Below the pieces are notes generated by a model. It was given only the letters and a program-made list of their open reading frames with translations. It had not been told where the DNA came from and did no database searches. The position numbers and the translations under genes are program-made. From Massilia sp. WG5 (GTDB taxonomy: Bacteria > Pseudomonadota > Gammaproteobacteria > Burkholderiales > Burkholderiaceae_D), in NCBI RefSeq assembly GCF_001412595.2, contig NZ_CP012640.2:5704001-5768000 (forward strand): a DNA stretch of 64,000 nt. Direction: 5' to 3'. Of this stretch, positions 9,465 to 17,660 are shown one piece after another (position 1 is the stretch's first letter; the number at the start of each line of letters is the position of its first letter).

Positions 9465-10649
9465 TCAGCTGAATGCGGTATCGGTACCGTAAAGGACGTG
9501 CAGGCCGGCGTCCTCCAGGTCTTCCAGCAGGCGAACGAGCTCGTTCGATACCTGCTTCAGATCGAATAATATGGGAGCAATGTCCTCGAACGTGGCGTCC
9601 CTGCGCACGCGGTCGACGATTTGCTTGCCGAGACGGTGCAGGTCTGCATGCGGCGCCGCGAGTTCCCGGTAACTTGCAGTGACGACAGCGCTGTCGCCTG
9701 CGTCCACGTACCATCGCCCGAACGCACAGCTGTTCTCGCACAGGATCGGGTGGGTTTCCGACTGGCGGATCGGGTGCGAGGGCGGCAGGGACGCCGCGCG
9801 GATCGCATAACGAAGCATTTGCCGGCGCCACTGGACGTGGTCGATCAGCGCCATATGTGCCAGCCCGGGTGAAATTCGATGGCACCTGTGATTGTGATGG
9901 CGAAAAAGCTGGAATTCATCCAGTGGCAGCGGGCTGCTGACCAGGTAGCCCTGCACCAGCCGGCATCCTGCTTCGGCCAGGAAGTCCTGCTGCACCAAAG
10001 CCTCGACGCCCTCGGCGACGACGGTCACGCCGAGCTCATGCCCCAGCCGGATCGACGAGCGGACGATGGTCGCGTCCTTGCTCGATGCGAGCATGCGTCC
10101 GATGATGCCCTGGTCCAGCTTGATCGTGGTGAAGGGCCATTGGCTCAGCGTGTCGATACTCGAGTAACCGATCCCGTAGTCGTCCATCGCCAGGCCGATG
10201 CCGGTATCGGTGAGCAGGCGAAGCTGTTCCTGGACGCGCGTGCCGCCCGACAGCGCCTGAGTCTCGGTAATCTCGAGCTCGAGCGAGCACGGCCGAAGGG
10301 CGCCGGCGGCGATGGCGTCGAGAAGCGCATTGGTAAGCATGTCGTCCTCGAAGTCCTGGGCCGTGACATTGAGCGATACGCAGAGGCTCTGGTCCAGCCC
10401 GGCGGAATCCAGGTCGTGCACGAGACGGGCCAGGAGTTGCAGCGTCAGCTCCTTGATCGCGCCCGTTCGCTCCGCGAGCGGAATGAAGGCCGACGGCGGC
10501 AACAGCATGCCATCGGGACGGCGCCAGCGGGCAAGTGCCTCGGCGCCGACGATCTCGTTCGTGACCAACGAAAACTTCGGCTGGTAGTGCAAGAGGAATT
10601 CCCGGTTCCGTAATCCCTCGGCGAGGTCGACCTCAGTGATCGATTGCAT
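9465..10649 (-). CDS. EAL-domain c-di-GMP phosphodiesterase with C-terminal CZB zinc-binding domain
   Basis: Expected to hydrolyse cyclic di-GMP. The EAL domain covers residues about 10-255 and keeps the catalytic set: E37-A-L, N94 in SLNVT, E126 in ELEIT, D156/D157 in MDDYG, K177 in KLD, E213 in VAEGVE, Q233 in QGY. The last 125 residues fit a chemoreceptor zinc-binding (CZB) domain: H271-x2-W, C308-x2-GRWY and HADLH supply the usual His/Cys/His/His ligands. No membrane segment or GGDEF domain is visible. Start ATG at 10649 follows the family N-terminus; longer starts only extend into the upstream gene. Close paralogue of the gene at 14544-15836. Confidence 0.9.
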   Translation of the reverse strand: MQSITEVDLAEGLRNREFLLHYQPKFSLVTNEIVGAEALARWRRPDGMLLPPSAFIPLAERTGAIKELTLQLLARLVHDLDSAGLDQSLCVSLNVTAQDFEDDMLTNALLDAIAAGALRPCSLELEITETQALSGGTRVQEQLRLLTDTGIGLAMDDYGIGYSSIDTLSQWPFTTIKLDQGIIGRMLASSKDATIVRSSIRLGHELGVTVVAEGVEALVQQDFLAEAGCRLVQGYLVSSPLPLDEFQLFRHHNHRCHRISPGLAHMALIDHVQWRRQMLRYAIRAASLPPSHPIRQSETHPILCENSCAFGRWYVDAGDSAVVTASYRELAAPHADLHRLGKQIVDRVRRDATFEDIAPILFDLKQVSNELVRLLEDLEDAGLHVLYGTDTAFS

Positions 10650-10950
10650 GCTTGTGCCTGATCTCGGCAACAGTCCAGGTAACCGTCGCGTGGTCGATGA
10701 GCGCATGCACCGGTGAACCGGCCAGCTCACTCATCAGCTTGTGCATCGCGCTACGGGCTGCGGCCCCGGAATCCCACAGCAGGACATCGACAATACGGGC
10801 GTCTCGCTCTTCGGCGATCCGGCGGGACCGGAATCCCGGCTGCAGCTTCAGCCAGGCGTCCACATCGCGGTTCGCCTCGACGAAGTCGGCAAAGGAAACG
10901 CCGCGCACCAGCCGGAACGTGACGATCTCGATCGCTTCGCTGTCGAGCAT
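10633..10950 (-). CDS. Small hypothetical protein, possible dimeric alpha/beta-barrel (ABM-like)
   Basis: A 105-residue protein starting at ATG 10950, two bases after the stop of the upstream SDR gene and overlapping the EAL start by 17 bases, so all three are probably one transcript. The pattern (EIVTFRLVRGVSFADFVEANRDVDAWLKLQPGFRSRRI...) resembles antibiotic-biosynthesis-monooxygenase or stress-responsive A/B-barrel proteins, which are often small cofactor-free oxygenases or dimer scaffolds. The match is from shape only. An in-frame ATG at 10971 is less likely because it overlaps the SDR. Confidence 0.7.
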   Translation of the reverse strand: MLDSEAIEIVTFRLVRGVSFADFVEANRDVDAWLKLQPGFRSRRIAEERDARIVDVLLWDSGAAARSAMHKLMSELAGSPVHALIDHATVTWTVAEIRHKHAIDH

Positions 10951-10954
10951 GGCG

Positions 10955-11698
10955 TCAGACCACATAGCCACCGGCCACCTCGACCGACTGTCCGTTGATC
11001 CAGCCGCCGTGGTCGGACAGCAGCGTCGCGATGACGCGGCCGACGTCTTCCGGCTCGCCGATCCGTCCCAGGGCGGTCTGGGATGCCAACAGTGCTTCGA
11101 ACTCGGGCGTCAGGCCGCCGCCCAGTTCGGTACGGACCGGGCCCGGGGACACGGCGTTCACACGGATGCGCCTGTCACCGAATTCCTTCGCCATGTACCG
11201 GGTCAGTACGTCGAGGCCGCCCTTGAAAGCGGCGTATGGGGCAACGCCGGCAGTGGCGACGCGCGTCGTTGCGCTGGTGACGTTCACGATACTGGCGCCG
11301 TCTTCCAGGACGGGCAGGAGTGCCTGTGTCAGGAAGAACGGTCCCTTCAGGTGCACATCCATCAGGCCGTCGAACTGGGCTTCCGTGACCTTCGCGATAG
11401 GCTCGAACAAGCCGTAGCCGGCATTGTTGACCAGGCCGCCGAGCTGCCGTTTGCCCCAACAGACCTCCAGTGTCTCCTGCACTGCGGTGCGGAAGGCGGT
11501 GAAGCCGGCGGTCTCGCCCAGGTCCAGTGACAGGGTGGCGGCCTTGCCGCCCTCCTGCTGGATGCGGCCGACCACATCGAGTGCGGCTGCCATGTCCTGC
11601 CGGTAGGTCAGGATGACGCCAAAGCCCTGGCGGGCACACTGGATCGCGGTGCTGGCGCCGATGCCGCGGCTGCCGCCGGTGATAAGAATGACACGCAT
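10955..11698 (-). CDS. SDR family oxidoreductase
   Basis: Classical short-chain dehydrogenase/reductase of 247 residues. It shows TGGSRGIG (cofactor loop) at residues 7-14, the NNAG motif, the catalytic Ser in NVTSATT, and Tyr/Lys in YAAFK, with SPGPVRTEL afterwards. It reduces or oxidises an unknown carbonyl/alcohol with NAD(P)H. It lies in a leftward group with the MDR, NTF2-like, DUF4148 and small ABM-like genes, divergent from the LysR regulator at 13697. Confidence 0.92.
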   Translation of the reverse strand: MRVILITGGSRGIGASTAIQCARQGFGVILTYRQDMAAALDVVGRIQQEGGKAATLSLDLGETAGFTAFRTAVQETLEVCWGKRQLGGLVNNAGYGLFEPIAKVTEAQFDGLMDVHLKGPFFLTQALLPVLEDGASIVNVTSATTRVATAGVAPYAAFKGGLDVLTRYMAKEFGDRRIRVNAVSPGPVRTELGGGLTPEFEALLASQTALGRIGEPEDVGRVIATLLSDHGGWINGQSVEVAGGYVV

Positions 11699-11797
11699 GT
11701 TTCGAATCCTTGAATAAAGTCGGTATGGTTTGATGACGTGGCGGGAACCCGGGGAAGGCCATCGGTACGTCGAGACAGAGCCGATGAAGGCCGATTT

Positions 11798-11998
11798 TCA
11801 GGGAGTCTTGTGCAGTTCAGGCCAGTTCGGATACACGTATTGCGCTTCGGTCAGTGGATAGGTGCCGTCGGCCCTGGCTCGTGCCAGCTCGGCCCGGACG
11901 CGGGCGCCGACCGGATCGCCGGCAGCGCCATCGGTGGTGGAAGCGCAGCCGGCCAGGGCGGCGACGAGGACGACGGGGACCAGGGGTAGCAGGTTCAT
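11798..11998 (-). CDS. DUF4148-type small lipoprotein
   Basis: A 66-residue secreted protein. The hydrophobic signal MNLLPLVPVVLVAAL is followed by the lipobox LAGC, so the mature protein probably starts at the Cys near residue 19 and is lipid-anchored. The rest (VRAELARARADGTYPLTEAQYVYPNWPELHK) matches the pattern of DUF4148, a small periplasmic family common in Burkholderiales with unknown function. Start ATG 11998; an upstream extension would place the signal internally, so it is rejected. Confidence 0.75.
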   Translation of the reverse strand: MNLLPLVPVVLVAALAGCASTTDGAAGDPVGARVRAELARARADGTYPLTEAQYVYPNWPELHKTP

Positions 11999-12054
11999 GA
12001 CATTAAGGAAATGGTGTTGTTGTGCCGATTGCGCCCGGACAGGTGGCAGACGGC

Positions 12055-12540
12055 TCAGGTGCCGGCGTCGGGGAAGGCCATCGGCAGATCGAGATAGATA
12101 CGATGAAGATCGATCTTCCATTGCCCGTCCTCGCGGACCAGGCGCGAGCGGTAATAGCCCGCTTCGATCGGTACGACGCGCCCTTGGGCGCCGAACGCAC
12201 TGCCGGGCCAGCCCGCCGCCGGCTTGGTCGCGCCGATCGTATCGTAGACGATGAACTGGGCATCGATGGTCGCGACATCCCCATCGATATCGATGATCGG
12301 ATCGTGGGTCGTATGATGGCTCCAGCCACCGGCAGGGTGCGGTTTCATCATGCCCGCGACCGCTGCGCCGATGGCGCCCGAGCCCTGGATCAGGCCAATT
12401 TGCCGGGGCGCCTGCTGGCCCTCATGGATTTCGACGCGGGCCTCCGCGATGAACAGGCTGCTCATCGCCGCTCCGTCGCGCCGGTCCGCCGCCCGCACAT
12501 AGCGTGCGAGCACCTCTTGTACTTGTCGTTGGTCGCTCAT
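12055..12540 (-). CDS. SnoaL/NTF2-like protein
   Basis: A 161-residue NTF2-fold protein. The pattern of an N-terminal helix (VQEVLARYVRAADRRDGAAMSSLF), a central H-rich strand (WSHHTTHDPIIDIDGDVATIDAQF) and a C-terminal REDGQWKIDLHRI fits the SnoaL-like family, which includes small hydroxylases and isomerases. The start ATG at 12540 is supported by AGGAGA just upstream; that ribosome site sits 3' of the stop of the MDR gene, so the two are probably translated from one message. Substrate unknown. Confidence 0.8.
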   Translation of the reverse strand: MSDQRQVQEVLARYVRAADRRDGAAMSSLFIAEARVEIHEGQQAPRQIGLIQGSGAIGAAVAGMMKPHPAGGWSHHTTHDPIIDIDGDVATIDAQFIVYDTIGATKPAAGWPGSAFGAQGRVVPIEAGYYRSRLVREDGQWKIDLHRIYLDLPMAFPDAGT

Positions 12541-12551
12541 TCTTCTCTCCT

Positions 12552-13553
12552 TCATGCGACCGAGATCACGAGCTTGCCGTCGGCCTTGCCGTCGATGAGG
12601 TCGCGGTGGGCGGTATTCGCATCGGCCAGGGTATAGGTGGTCGGATCAAGCCGCACCTCGATCTTGCCGGCCTCGACGAGGCGGGTGGCTTCGCGCATGA
12701 TGGCGCCATGGGCGGCGCGTCCCTTGCCGCGGATGAGCGGCAGCAGGGTGAACACACCGGAATAGGTCGCCGCGCGGAACGAAAGCGGGGCCAGCGCATG
12801 CGTGCCCCAGCCCAGGCAGCTGACGACGTGTCCGCCATACAGGCGTACCGCGCGGAACGACGCGTCGAGGGTTGCGCCGCCGACAGTGTCGTACACGATA
12901 TCGAAGCCTTCGCCGCCGGTGTGGCGATCGACATAGTCTTCCACGGTGCTGGTCCTGAAATCGATGGCGGTCGCGCCATATCCCTCGATGGCCGCGCGCT
13001 GGCTGGCTTCGCCGGTCGCATAGACCTCGGCGCCGAATGCGCGCGCAATCTGCACCGCGATGTGGCCGACGCCGCCGGCGCCGCCATGCACCAGCACCTT
13101 GGCGCCTGGCCCGACCCGGGCACGGTCGACCAGGCCTTCCCAGGCAGTGATGAAGACCAGGGGCAGGGCGGCGGCTTCGCGCATCGACATGTTCTTCGGC
13201 TTGTGGGCCAGCAATTCGGCATCGACGGCGGCGTACTGGGCCAGGGAGCCCTGCACGCCGGCGATGCCGCCGGTCATGCCGTAGACCTCGTCGCCCGGCT
13301 GGAATGCAGCGACGCCATCGCCGACCGCTTCGACCACGCCGGCCATGTCGATACCGAGGATGGCGGGCAGGACGGGACGGGCGTGGTCGGCCTTGCCGGC
13401 CGCGATCTTGGTGTCCAGCGGGTTCGCGCCGCTCGCTTCGATCCGGACCAGCACCTGGCCGGGACCGGCCGTGGGGCGGGCGACTTCGGTCAGGACCATC
13501 GGCTCGCCGAAGGCTTGCAGAACGACTGCTTTCATGGTGGCTGGGGTATTCAT
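12552..13553 (-). CDS. Zinc-independent MDR oxidoreductase (quinone oxidoreductase-like)
   Basis: NADP-dependent medium-chain reductase of 333 residues, of the zeta-crystallin/quinone oxidoreductase type. The N-terminal GroES-like domain starts MKAVVLQAFGEPM and contains GPGQVLVRI; the Rossmann domain has HGGAGGVGHIAVQ near residue 155. It acts on quinones or enones in the cytoplasm by family analogy. Start ATG 13553 has AAAGGAGTG upstream. It is first in a leftward operon and divergent from the LysR gene at 13697, its likely regulator. It also serves as the reference for the deleted copy at 5532. Confidence 0.9.
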   Translation of the reverse strand: MNTPATMKAVVLQAFGEPMVLTEVARPTAGPGQVLVRIEASGANPLDTKIAAGKADHARPVLPAILGIDMAGVVEAVGDGVAAFQPGDEVYGMTGGIAGVQGSLAQYAAVDAELLAHKPKNMSMREAAALPLVFITAWEGLVDRARVGPGAKVLVHGGAGGVGHIAVQIARAFGAEVYATGEASQRAAIEGYGATAIDFRTSTVEDYVDRHTGGEGFDIVYDTVGGATLDASFRAVRLYGGHVVSCLGWGTHALAPLSFRAATYSGVFTLLPLIRGKGRAAHGAIMREATRLVEAGKIEVRLDPTTYTLADANTAHRDLIDGKADGKLVISVA

Positions 13554-13696
13554 GATCACTCCTTTTGAACGGTATGAGCCAGTGTAGGAGCGGCTCCTGT
13601 GCGGATAAACAGGGTGGTGATCAATGCAGTATTTCGATTCCTTGCACAATCGGAGGGGTACAATGCTGTCCTTGCGGGACGTGGAGAAGGAAGAGC

Positions 13697-14623
13697 ATGG
13701 ATCGTTTGGAGGCCTTGAAAGTGTTCTGCAGTGTCGTGGATACGGGAGGGTTCAGGCGTGCGGCCGACCGCCTCGGGATCTCCACCTCATCGGTCACCAA
13801 CCACGTGGCGGCGCTCGAGGCACGCTTTCGCGTCAAGCTGCTCCACCGGACCACGCGCAGCATGTCCGTCACCGACGAGGGGCGCCAGTGCTACGAGAAC
13901 GCCATGCGCCTGCTGGCGGACATGAACGAGCTCGAAGACGTCCTGCGTCATTCCACCACCGCACCGAGCGGCCTGTTGCGGGTCGATATGCCGGGCATCT
14001 TCGGCACGCAGATCGTTTCCCCGGCGCTGCCGCGCTTCCTCCAGAGCTATCCCGAAGTCACAGTGCGCATGAGCGCCAACGACCGGCTGGTCGACATGGT
14101 GGACGAGGGCATCGATGTGCTGGTCAGGATCGGCAACCTGCTCGACTCGCGCCTGGTGGCGCAGACCCTGGCGGGCACGCACTACGTCTGCTGCGCCGCG
14201 CCGGATTACCTGGCCCGGCGCGGCAGCCCGGCGTCGCCGGAGGACCTGGATGGTTTCGAATGTCTGAACTTCGTCTATCCGAAGTCGCGCCGGATCCGTC
14301 CCTGGTACTTCCAGCGCGATGGCCAGGCCAGCTCGCTCGTGCCGCGCGGTGTCTTCGTCACCGATCATGTCGAAAGCCTGATCGGCGCGGCAATCGCCGG
14401 CGGCGGCATCATCCAGGTGCTGTCGATCTCGGTGCAGAACAGGATCCAGAGCGGCGCCCTGGTGCCGTTATTGACGGACTGGACGGCGCCGGGGCCGGAC
14501 GTGGCGGTGCTGTTCCAGCAGAGGCAGGGACGCGCCGCCAAGGTCAAGGTGTTCGTCGAGTTCCTCCATGAGATCTTCCGGGCGGGTGGTCATGGGCTCC
14601 GCCCGGGGCCCGGCGCCCGCTGA
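13697..14623 (+). CDS. LysR family transcriptional regulator
   Basis: LTTR of 308 residues with the N-terminal winged helix-turn-helix (MDRLEALKVFCSVVDTGGF, then AADRLGISTSSVTNHVAALE) and a C-terminal periplasmic-binding-protein-like effector domain. It is divergent from the MDR operon (143-base gap), which is the standard LTTR arrangement, so it probably controls that operon. Start ATG 13697 follows GAAGGAAGAGC. Its last 80 bases overlap the 3' end of the convergent EAL gene. Confidence 0.92.
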   Translation: MDRLEALKVFCSVVDTGGFRRAADRLGISTSSVTNHVAALEARFRVKLLHRTTRSMSVTDEGRQCYENAMRLLADMNELEDVLRHSTTAPSGLLRVDMPGIFGTQIVSPALPRFLQSYPEVTVRMSANDRLVDMVDEGIDVLVRIGNLLDSRLVAQTLAGTHYVCCAAPDYLARRGSPASPEDLDGFECLNFVYPKSRRIRPWYFQRDGQASSLVPRGVFVTDHVESLIGAAIAGGGIIQVLSISVQNRIQSGALVPLLTDWTAPGPDVAVLFQQRQGRAAKVKVFVEFLHEIFRAGGHGLRPGPGAR

Positions 14624-15836
14624 ATGTCACGCATTCGGGCATTCGGGCATTCGGGCATTCCGGCGCCGGCGCGGTGTACAGGGCTTCCAGTCCGGCGTCC
14701 TCCAGATCTTCCAGCAGGCGGAGCAGGATCGCCGACACCTGCTTGAGCTCGTACAGCAGCGGCACCATGTCCCGAAAGCCGGCGCCAGCGCGCACTCGGC
14801 CGACGATCGCGGCGCCGGCATCGTGCAGCGCCCGGTGCGGCGCGTCGATCGCCTGGTACATTGGGTTGCCGGCAAAGTAGCTGCCTTCGCCGACATACCA
14901 CTTGCCGAGCGCGCACTGGGTCACGCACAGCGCGGGAAAGCCGTCGAGCTGGCGAATCGGCGAATCCGGCGGCAAAGCGGCGCGCTGGATCGCGTAGCTG
15001 ACCATCTGGCGGCGCCACTGGACGTGGTCGACGATCGCCATGTGCACCAGCCCGATCGGCATCCCGCGGCACTTGCTGATGTTGTGGCGGAACACTTCGA
15101 ATTCGTCCATCGGCAGCGGCGGACTGACCAGGTAGCCTTGGGCCACCCGGCAGCCGGCCTCGACCAGGAAATCGTACTGGTCCGGCGTTTCCACCCCTTC
15201 CGCGACCACGTTCAGGCCGAGCTCATGGCCGAGCCGGATCGAGGAGCGGACGATGGTCGCGTTCTTGGGCGAGCCGAGCATGCGCCCGACGATGCCCTGG
15301 TCCAGCTTGATGGTGGTGAACGGCCACTGGCTGAGCGTATCCATGCTGGAGTAGCCGATGCCGTAATCGTCCATCGCCAGGCCGACCCCGGCCTCCCCCA
15401 GCTCCTGCACGTGCGCAAGCATGCGTTCGCCGCCTTCCAGGGCTTGTGTCTCGGTGATCTCGAGTTCGAGGGCGCCCGGCGACAGGCGCTGGTGCGCCAT
15501 GGCGTGCAGGATGGCATGCGTCAGGGGGCCGTCCTCGAGATCGCGGGCGGAGACGTTGAAGGATACGGACAACTCCTTGCCGAGACCCTTGTCGCCGAGG
15601 TCTTCCAGCAGCCTGGTCAGAAGCCGGAGCGTGAGTTCCTTGATCAGGGGACTGCGTTCGGCCACCGGGATGAAGACCCCCGGCGGCACCAGCTTGCCGT
15701 CCGGACGGCGCCACCGCGCCAGCGCCTCGGCGCCGACGATGCGGTTGGTGAGGAGAGATGCCTTCGGCTGGTAGTGGAGGATGAACTCGCCGCGGCGCAG
15801 GCCCTGCACAATCTCGCTTTTGGTGACGGTAGCCAT
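14544..15836 (-). CDS. EAL-domain c-di-GMP phosphodiesterase with CZB domain, paralogue 2
   Basis: A 430-residue paralogue of the protein at 9465-10649, with the same order: EAL domain to about residue 250 (GAEALARW, SFNVS, LEITE, MDDYG, KLD, VAEGVE, QGY all kept, so catalysis is expected) and a CZB domain (DHVQW, CALGKWY, HRALH). It differs by a C-terminal tail of about 30 residues beyond the end of the paralogue, encoded across an 8-bp tandem repeat and the convergent LysR 3' end. Cys-Pro-rich PECPNARMPEC comes from that repeat. Start ATG 15836 follows GGAGGCACGCC. Confidence 0.9.
   Translation of the reverse strand: MATVTKSEIVQGLRRGEFILHYQPKASLLTNRIVGAEALARWRRPDGKLVPPGVFIPVAERSPLIKELTLRLLTRLLEDLGDKGLGKELSVSFNVSARDLEDGPLTHAILHAMAHQRLSPGALELEITETQALEGGERMLAHVQELGEAGVGLAMDDYGIGYSSMDTLSQWPFTTIKLDQGIVGRMLGSPKNATIVRSSIRLGHELGLNVVAEGVETPDQYDFLVEAGCRVAQGYLVSPPLPMDEFEVFRHNISKCRGMPIGLVHMAIVDHVQWRRQMVSYAIQRAALPPDSPIRQLDGFPALCVTQCALGKWYVGEGSYFAGNPMYQAIDAPHRALHDAGAAIVGRVRAGAGFRDMVPLLYELKQVSAILLRLLEDLEDAGLEALYTAPAPECPNARMPECVTFSGRRAPGGAHDHPPGRSHGGTRRTP
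14631..14662. repeat. 8-bp tandem repeat in the tail of the second EAL gene
   Basis: GCATTCGG is repeated three times perfectly (14631-14654), followed by GCATTCCG at 14655-14662. It lies just after the stop of the LysR gene and inside the last codons of the EAL gene. Because the unit is not a multiple of three, gain or loss of a unit would change the EAL C-terminus. Confidence 0.85.
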
Positions 15837-15943
15837 GGCGTGCCTCCTCGCCGATGCCGATCACACCCTTATCCGCCGATATGTCCGGAGCGTCAAGCTC
15901 GTTCCGATGCGCCTGCAAGGACCGGGCATTCGCCCCGGTTCGG

Positions 15944-16480
15944 TCAGGCGATCGCCGGGAAGTCGATCACGGTGTCGTTCACCCGGTTTACCAGGTTCGT
16001 GAACGTGATGGCGGCGATCACCAGCAGGGTGTCGACGATCTGGGCGTCGCTGTAGCCGGCCGCCTTGACCGCCGCCACCTGCTCGGCCGCCACGGTGCCC
16101 GAACTGCCGACCAGCAGCCGTGCGAAGCCGGTCAGGGCGTCGATCGCCGCGTCCCCGGTCGGATTTCCGCTCCGGATCGCGATCATCGTGTCACGGCTCA
16201 GGCCGGCGTGCTTGCCCATCAGCGTGTGCGCCGCCAGGCAGTAGTCGCATGCGGCGACGGCGCTGACTGCCAATTTGACGGCTTCGATCTGCCTGGCGGA
16301 CAGGCTGCTCTTGCCCAGCGTGCGATCCAGGTCGAGTGCGGCTTGCAGGGCGGACGGGCTGTTGGAGCCGATCACGGCATAGGCATTCGGCAGCATGCCG
16401 ACCGCCTTTTTGATGCCGGCGAAGAGTTCGGCGGCGTGGCCGGTCGCTTGTGCGGGGGTGACAGTGTGAAGACGGGTCAT
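15944..16480 (-). CDS. Carboxymuconolactone decarboxylase/AhpD-family protein
   Basis: A 178-residue AhpD-like protein. The redox motif CDYCLAAH (Cys-x2-Cys-x3-His) and the surrounding helix fit the alkylhydroperoxidase-type branch, which reduces peroxides or adducts through the Cys pair. A second CMD-like half covers the C-terminal 60 residues. It is divergent from the AraC regulator at 16620, its likely controller. The 107 bases between it and the EAL start show no feature. Confidence 0.87.
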   Translation of the reverse strand: MTRLHTVTPAQATGHAAELFAGIKKAVGMLPNAYAVIGSNSPSALQAALDLDRTLGKSSLSARQIEAVKLAVSAVAACDYCLAAHTLMGKHAGLSRDTMIAIRSGNPTGDAAIDALTGFARLLVGSSGTVAAEQVAAVKAAGYSDAQIVDTLLVIAAITFTNLVNRVNDTVIDFPAIA

Positions 16481-16585
16481 GATATTTCCTTTGGCTGGTT
16501 AAGTACGCGGTGCCGGTTCTCTTGTGTTCCGGCATGTAGAACAGTGTAGGCCCGCCCCCTGTTATGTTGAATGCTCGAAACTGAC

Positions 16586-16591
16586 TATAAT
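16586..16591 (+). promoter_or_regulatory. -10 hexamer before the AraC gene
   Basis: TATAAT, a perfect -10, lies 28 bases before the ATG at 16620. A weak -35 (TTATGT, 16562-16567) is 18 bases upstream. Probable promoter of the AraC regulator in the divergent gap. Confidence 0.5.
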
Positions 16592-16619
16592 TTGCTCATT
16601 CGTCTCAATTGGAGTTTCC

Positions 16620-17564
16620 ATGGGTAGCCTGAGCCAGCTTTTATCGCTGTATCCGGTGCGGACCGCGCTCGACATCCGCTGTCGCTTCGGCGCTGCCTGG
16701 GTGCTGGACCATGGCGGCAGCGGCGCCGGGGTGGCGCCATACCACCTGGTCGTGCGCGGTGGCGGCCGCCTCGAGGTCGGCGGGCAAAAGGACATCCGGC
16801 TGGAGCCCGGCGACATCGTTTTATTCCCGACCGGCAGCCCGCACCGCCTGTATTCGGAGGGGGGACTGGAAGCGCCGGTAGCGGCACGGGAACAGGACGG
16901 CGGTCCATTGCGCCTGCTGTACAACGAGGGAGATGCGCCCGAGACCGGCATCCTGTGCGGGCAATTCGAGTTCAGCCATGGCAAGGCCAACGCGTTGCTG
17001 GCGGCCTTGCCCGACGTGGTGCACATCCGGACGCGCGAGCGTGGCGACCTGGTGATGCTGCGCAGCCTGCTCGAGATGTTGCGAGTCGAGACCGAGAGCG
17101 AGCGTCCCGGTGCGCGCGCCGTGATCTCGCAGCTGGCTTCGGCCTTGTTCGCGCTGTTGATGCGTGCCTGGATGGAGCAGACTGCCTCGACGCCGGGCCT
17201 GTTCGCCCTGCTGGCCGAACCGCGCCTGCGGTCTGCCCTGCAGGGCATGCTCGCAGCGCCGGAACACCCGTGGCAGCTGGCGGAGCTGGCTGCCGCCTGC
17301 AACATGTCGCGCGCGACTTTCGCCAGGGTGTTCCAGAAGGCGGCCAACGCGACGCCTGCCGAGATCCTGACCCGGACGCGCATGGCCAGGGCCGCCGTGC
17401 TGCTCGGCGAGGGGCGGCTGCAAATGGGAGAGGTCGCCGAACGGGTCGGTTACCAGTCCGAAGCGGCGTTCAACCGGGTCTTCAAACGCTATTACGGGAT
17501 TGCTCCCGGCAGCTACCGGCGCGGCATCGCGGCCGGCCTCAGGGTGGAGCCGGGGAAGGGATGA
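16620..17564 (+). CDS. AraC family regulator with N-terminal cupin
   Basis: A 314-residue regulator. The N-terminal half is a cupin sensor (ALDIRCRFGAAWVLDHGG, then HLVVRGGGRLEVGG and LEPGDIVLFPTGSPHRLY). The C-terminal HTH pair is WQLAELAAACNMSRATFARVFQ and MGEVAERVGYQSEAAFNRVFKRYYG. Start ATG 16620 has TTGGAG upstream; the frame extends further but without a ribosome site. It is divergent from the AhpD-like gene. AraC/cupin regulators of this kind often control a neighbouring detoxification gene. Confidence 0.9.
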   Translation: MGSLSQLLSLYPVRTALDIRCRFGAAWVLDHGGSGAGVAPYHLVVRGGGRLEVGGQKDIRLEPGDIVLFPTGSPHRLYSEGGLEAPVAAREQDGGPLRLLYNEGDAPETGILCGQFEFSHGKANALLAALPDVVHIRTRERGDLVMLRSLLEMLRVETESERPGARAVISQLASALFALLMRAWMEQTASTPGLFALLAEPRLRSALQGMLAAPEHPWQLAELAAACNMSRATFARVFQKAANATPAEILTRTRMARAAVLLGEGRLQMGEVAERVGYQSEAAFNRVFKRYYGIAPGSYRRGIAAGLRVEPGKG

Positions 17565-17660
17565 ACGGCCTGCATCACCCGGCCGAGCTCCGGGAACATG
17601 CCTCGGTCGCGGCGGCGTTCGGGAGGACGGAACCTACGGCATCCAGCGATGGCGCTTGGC

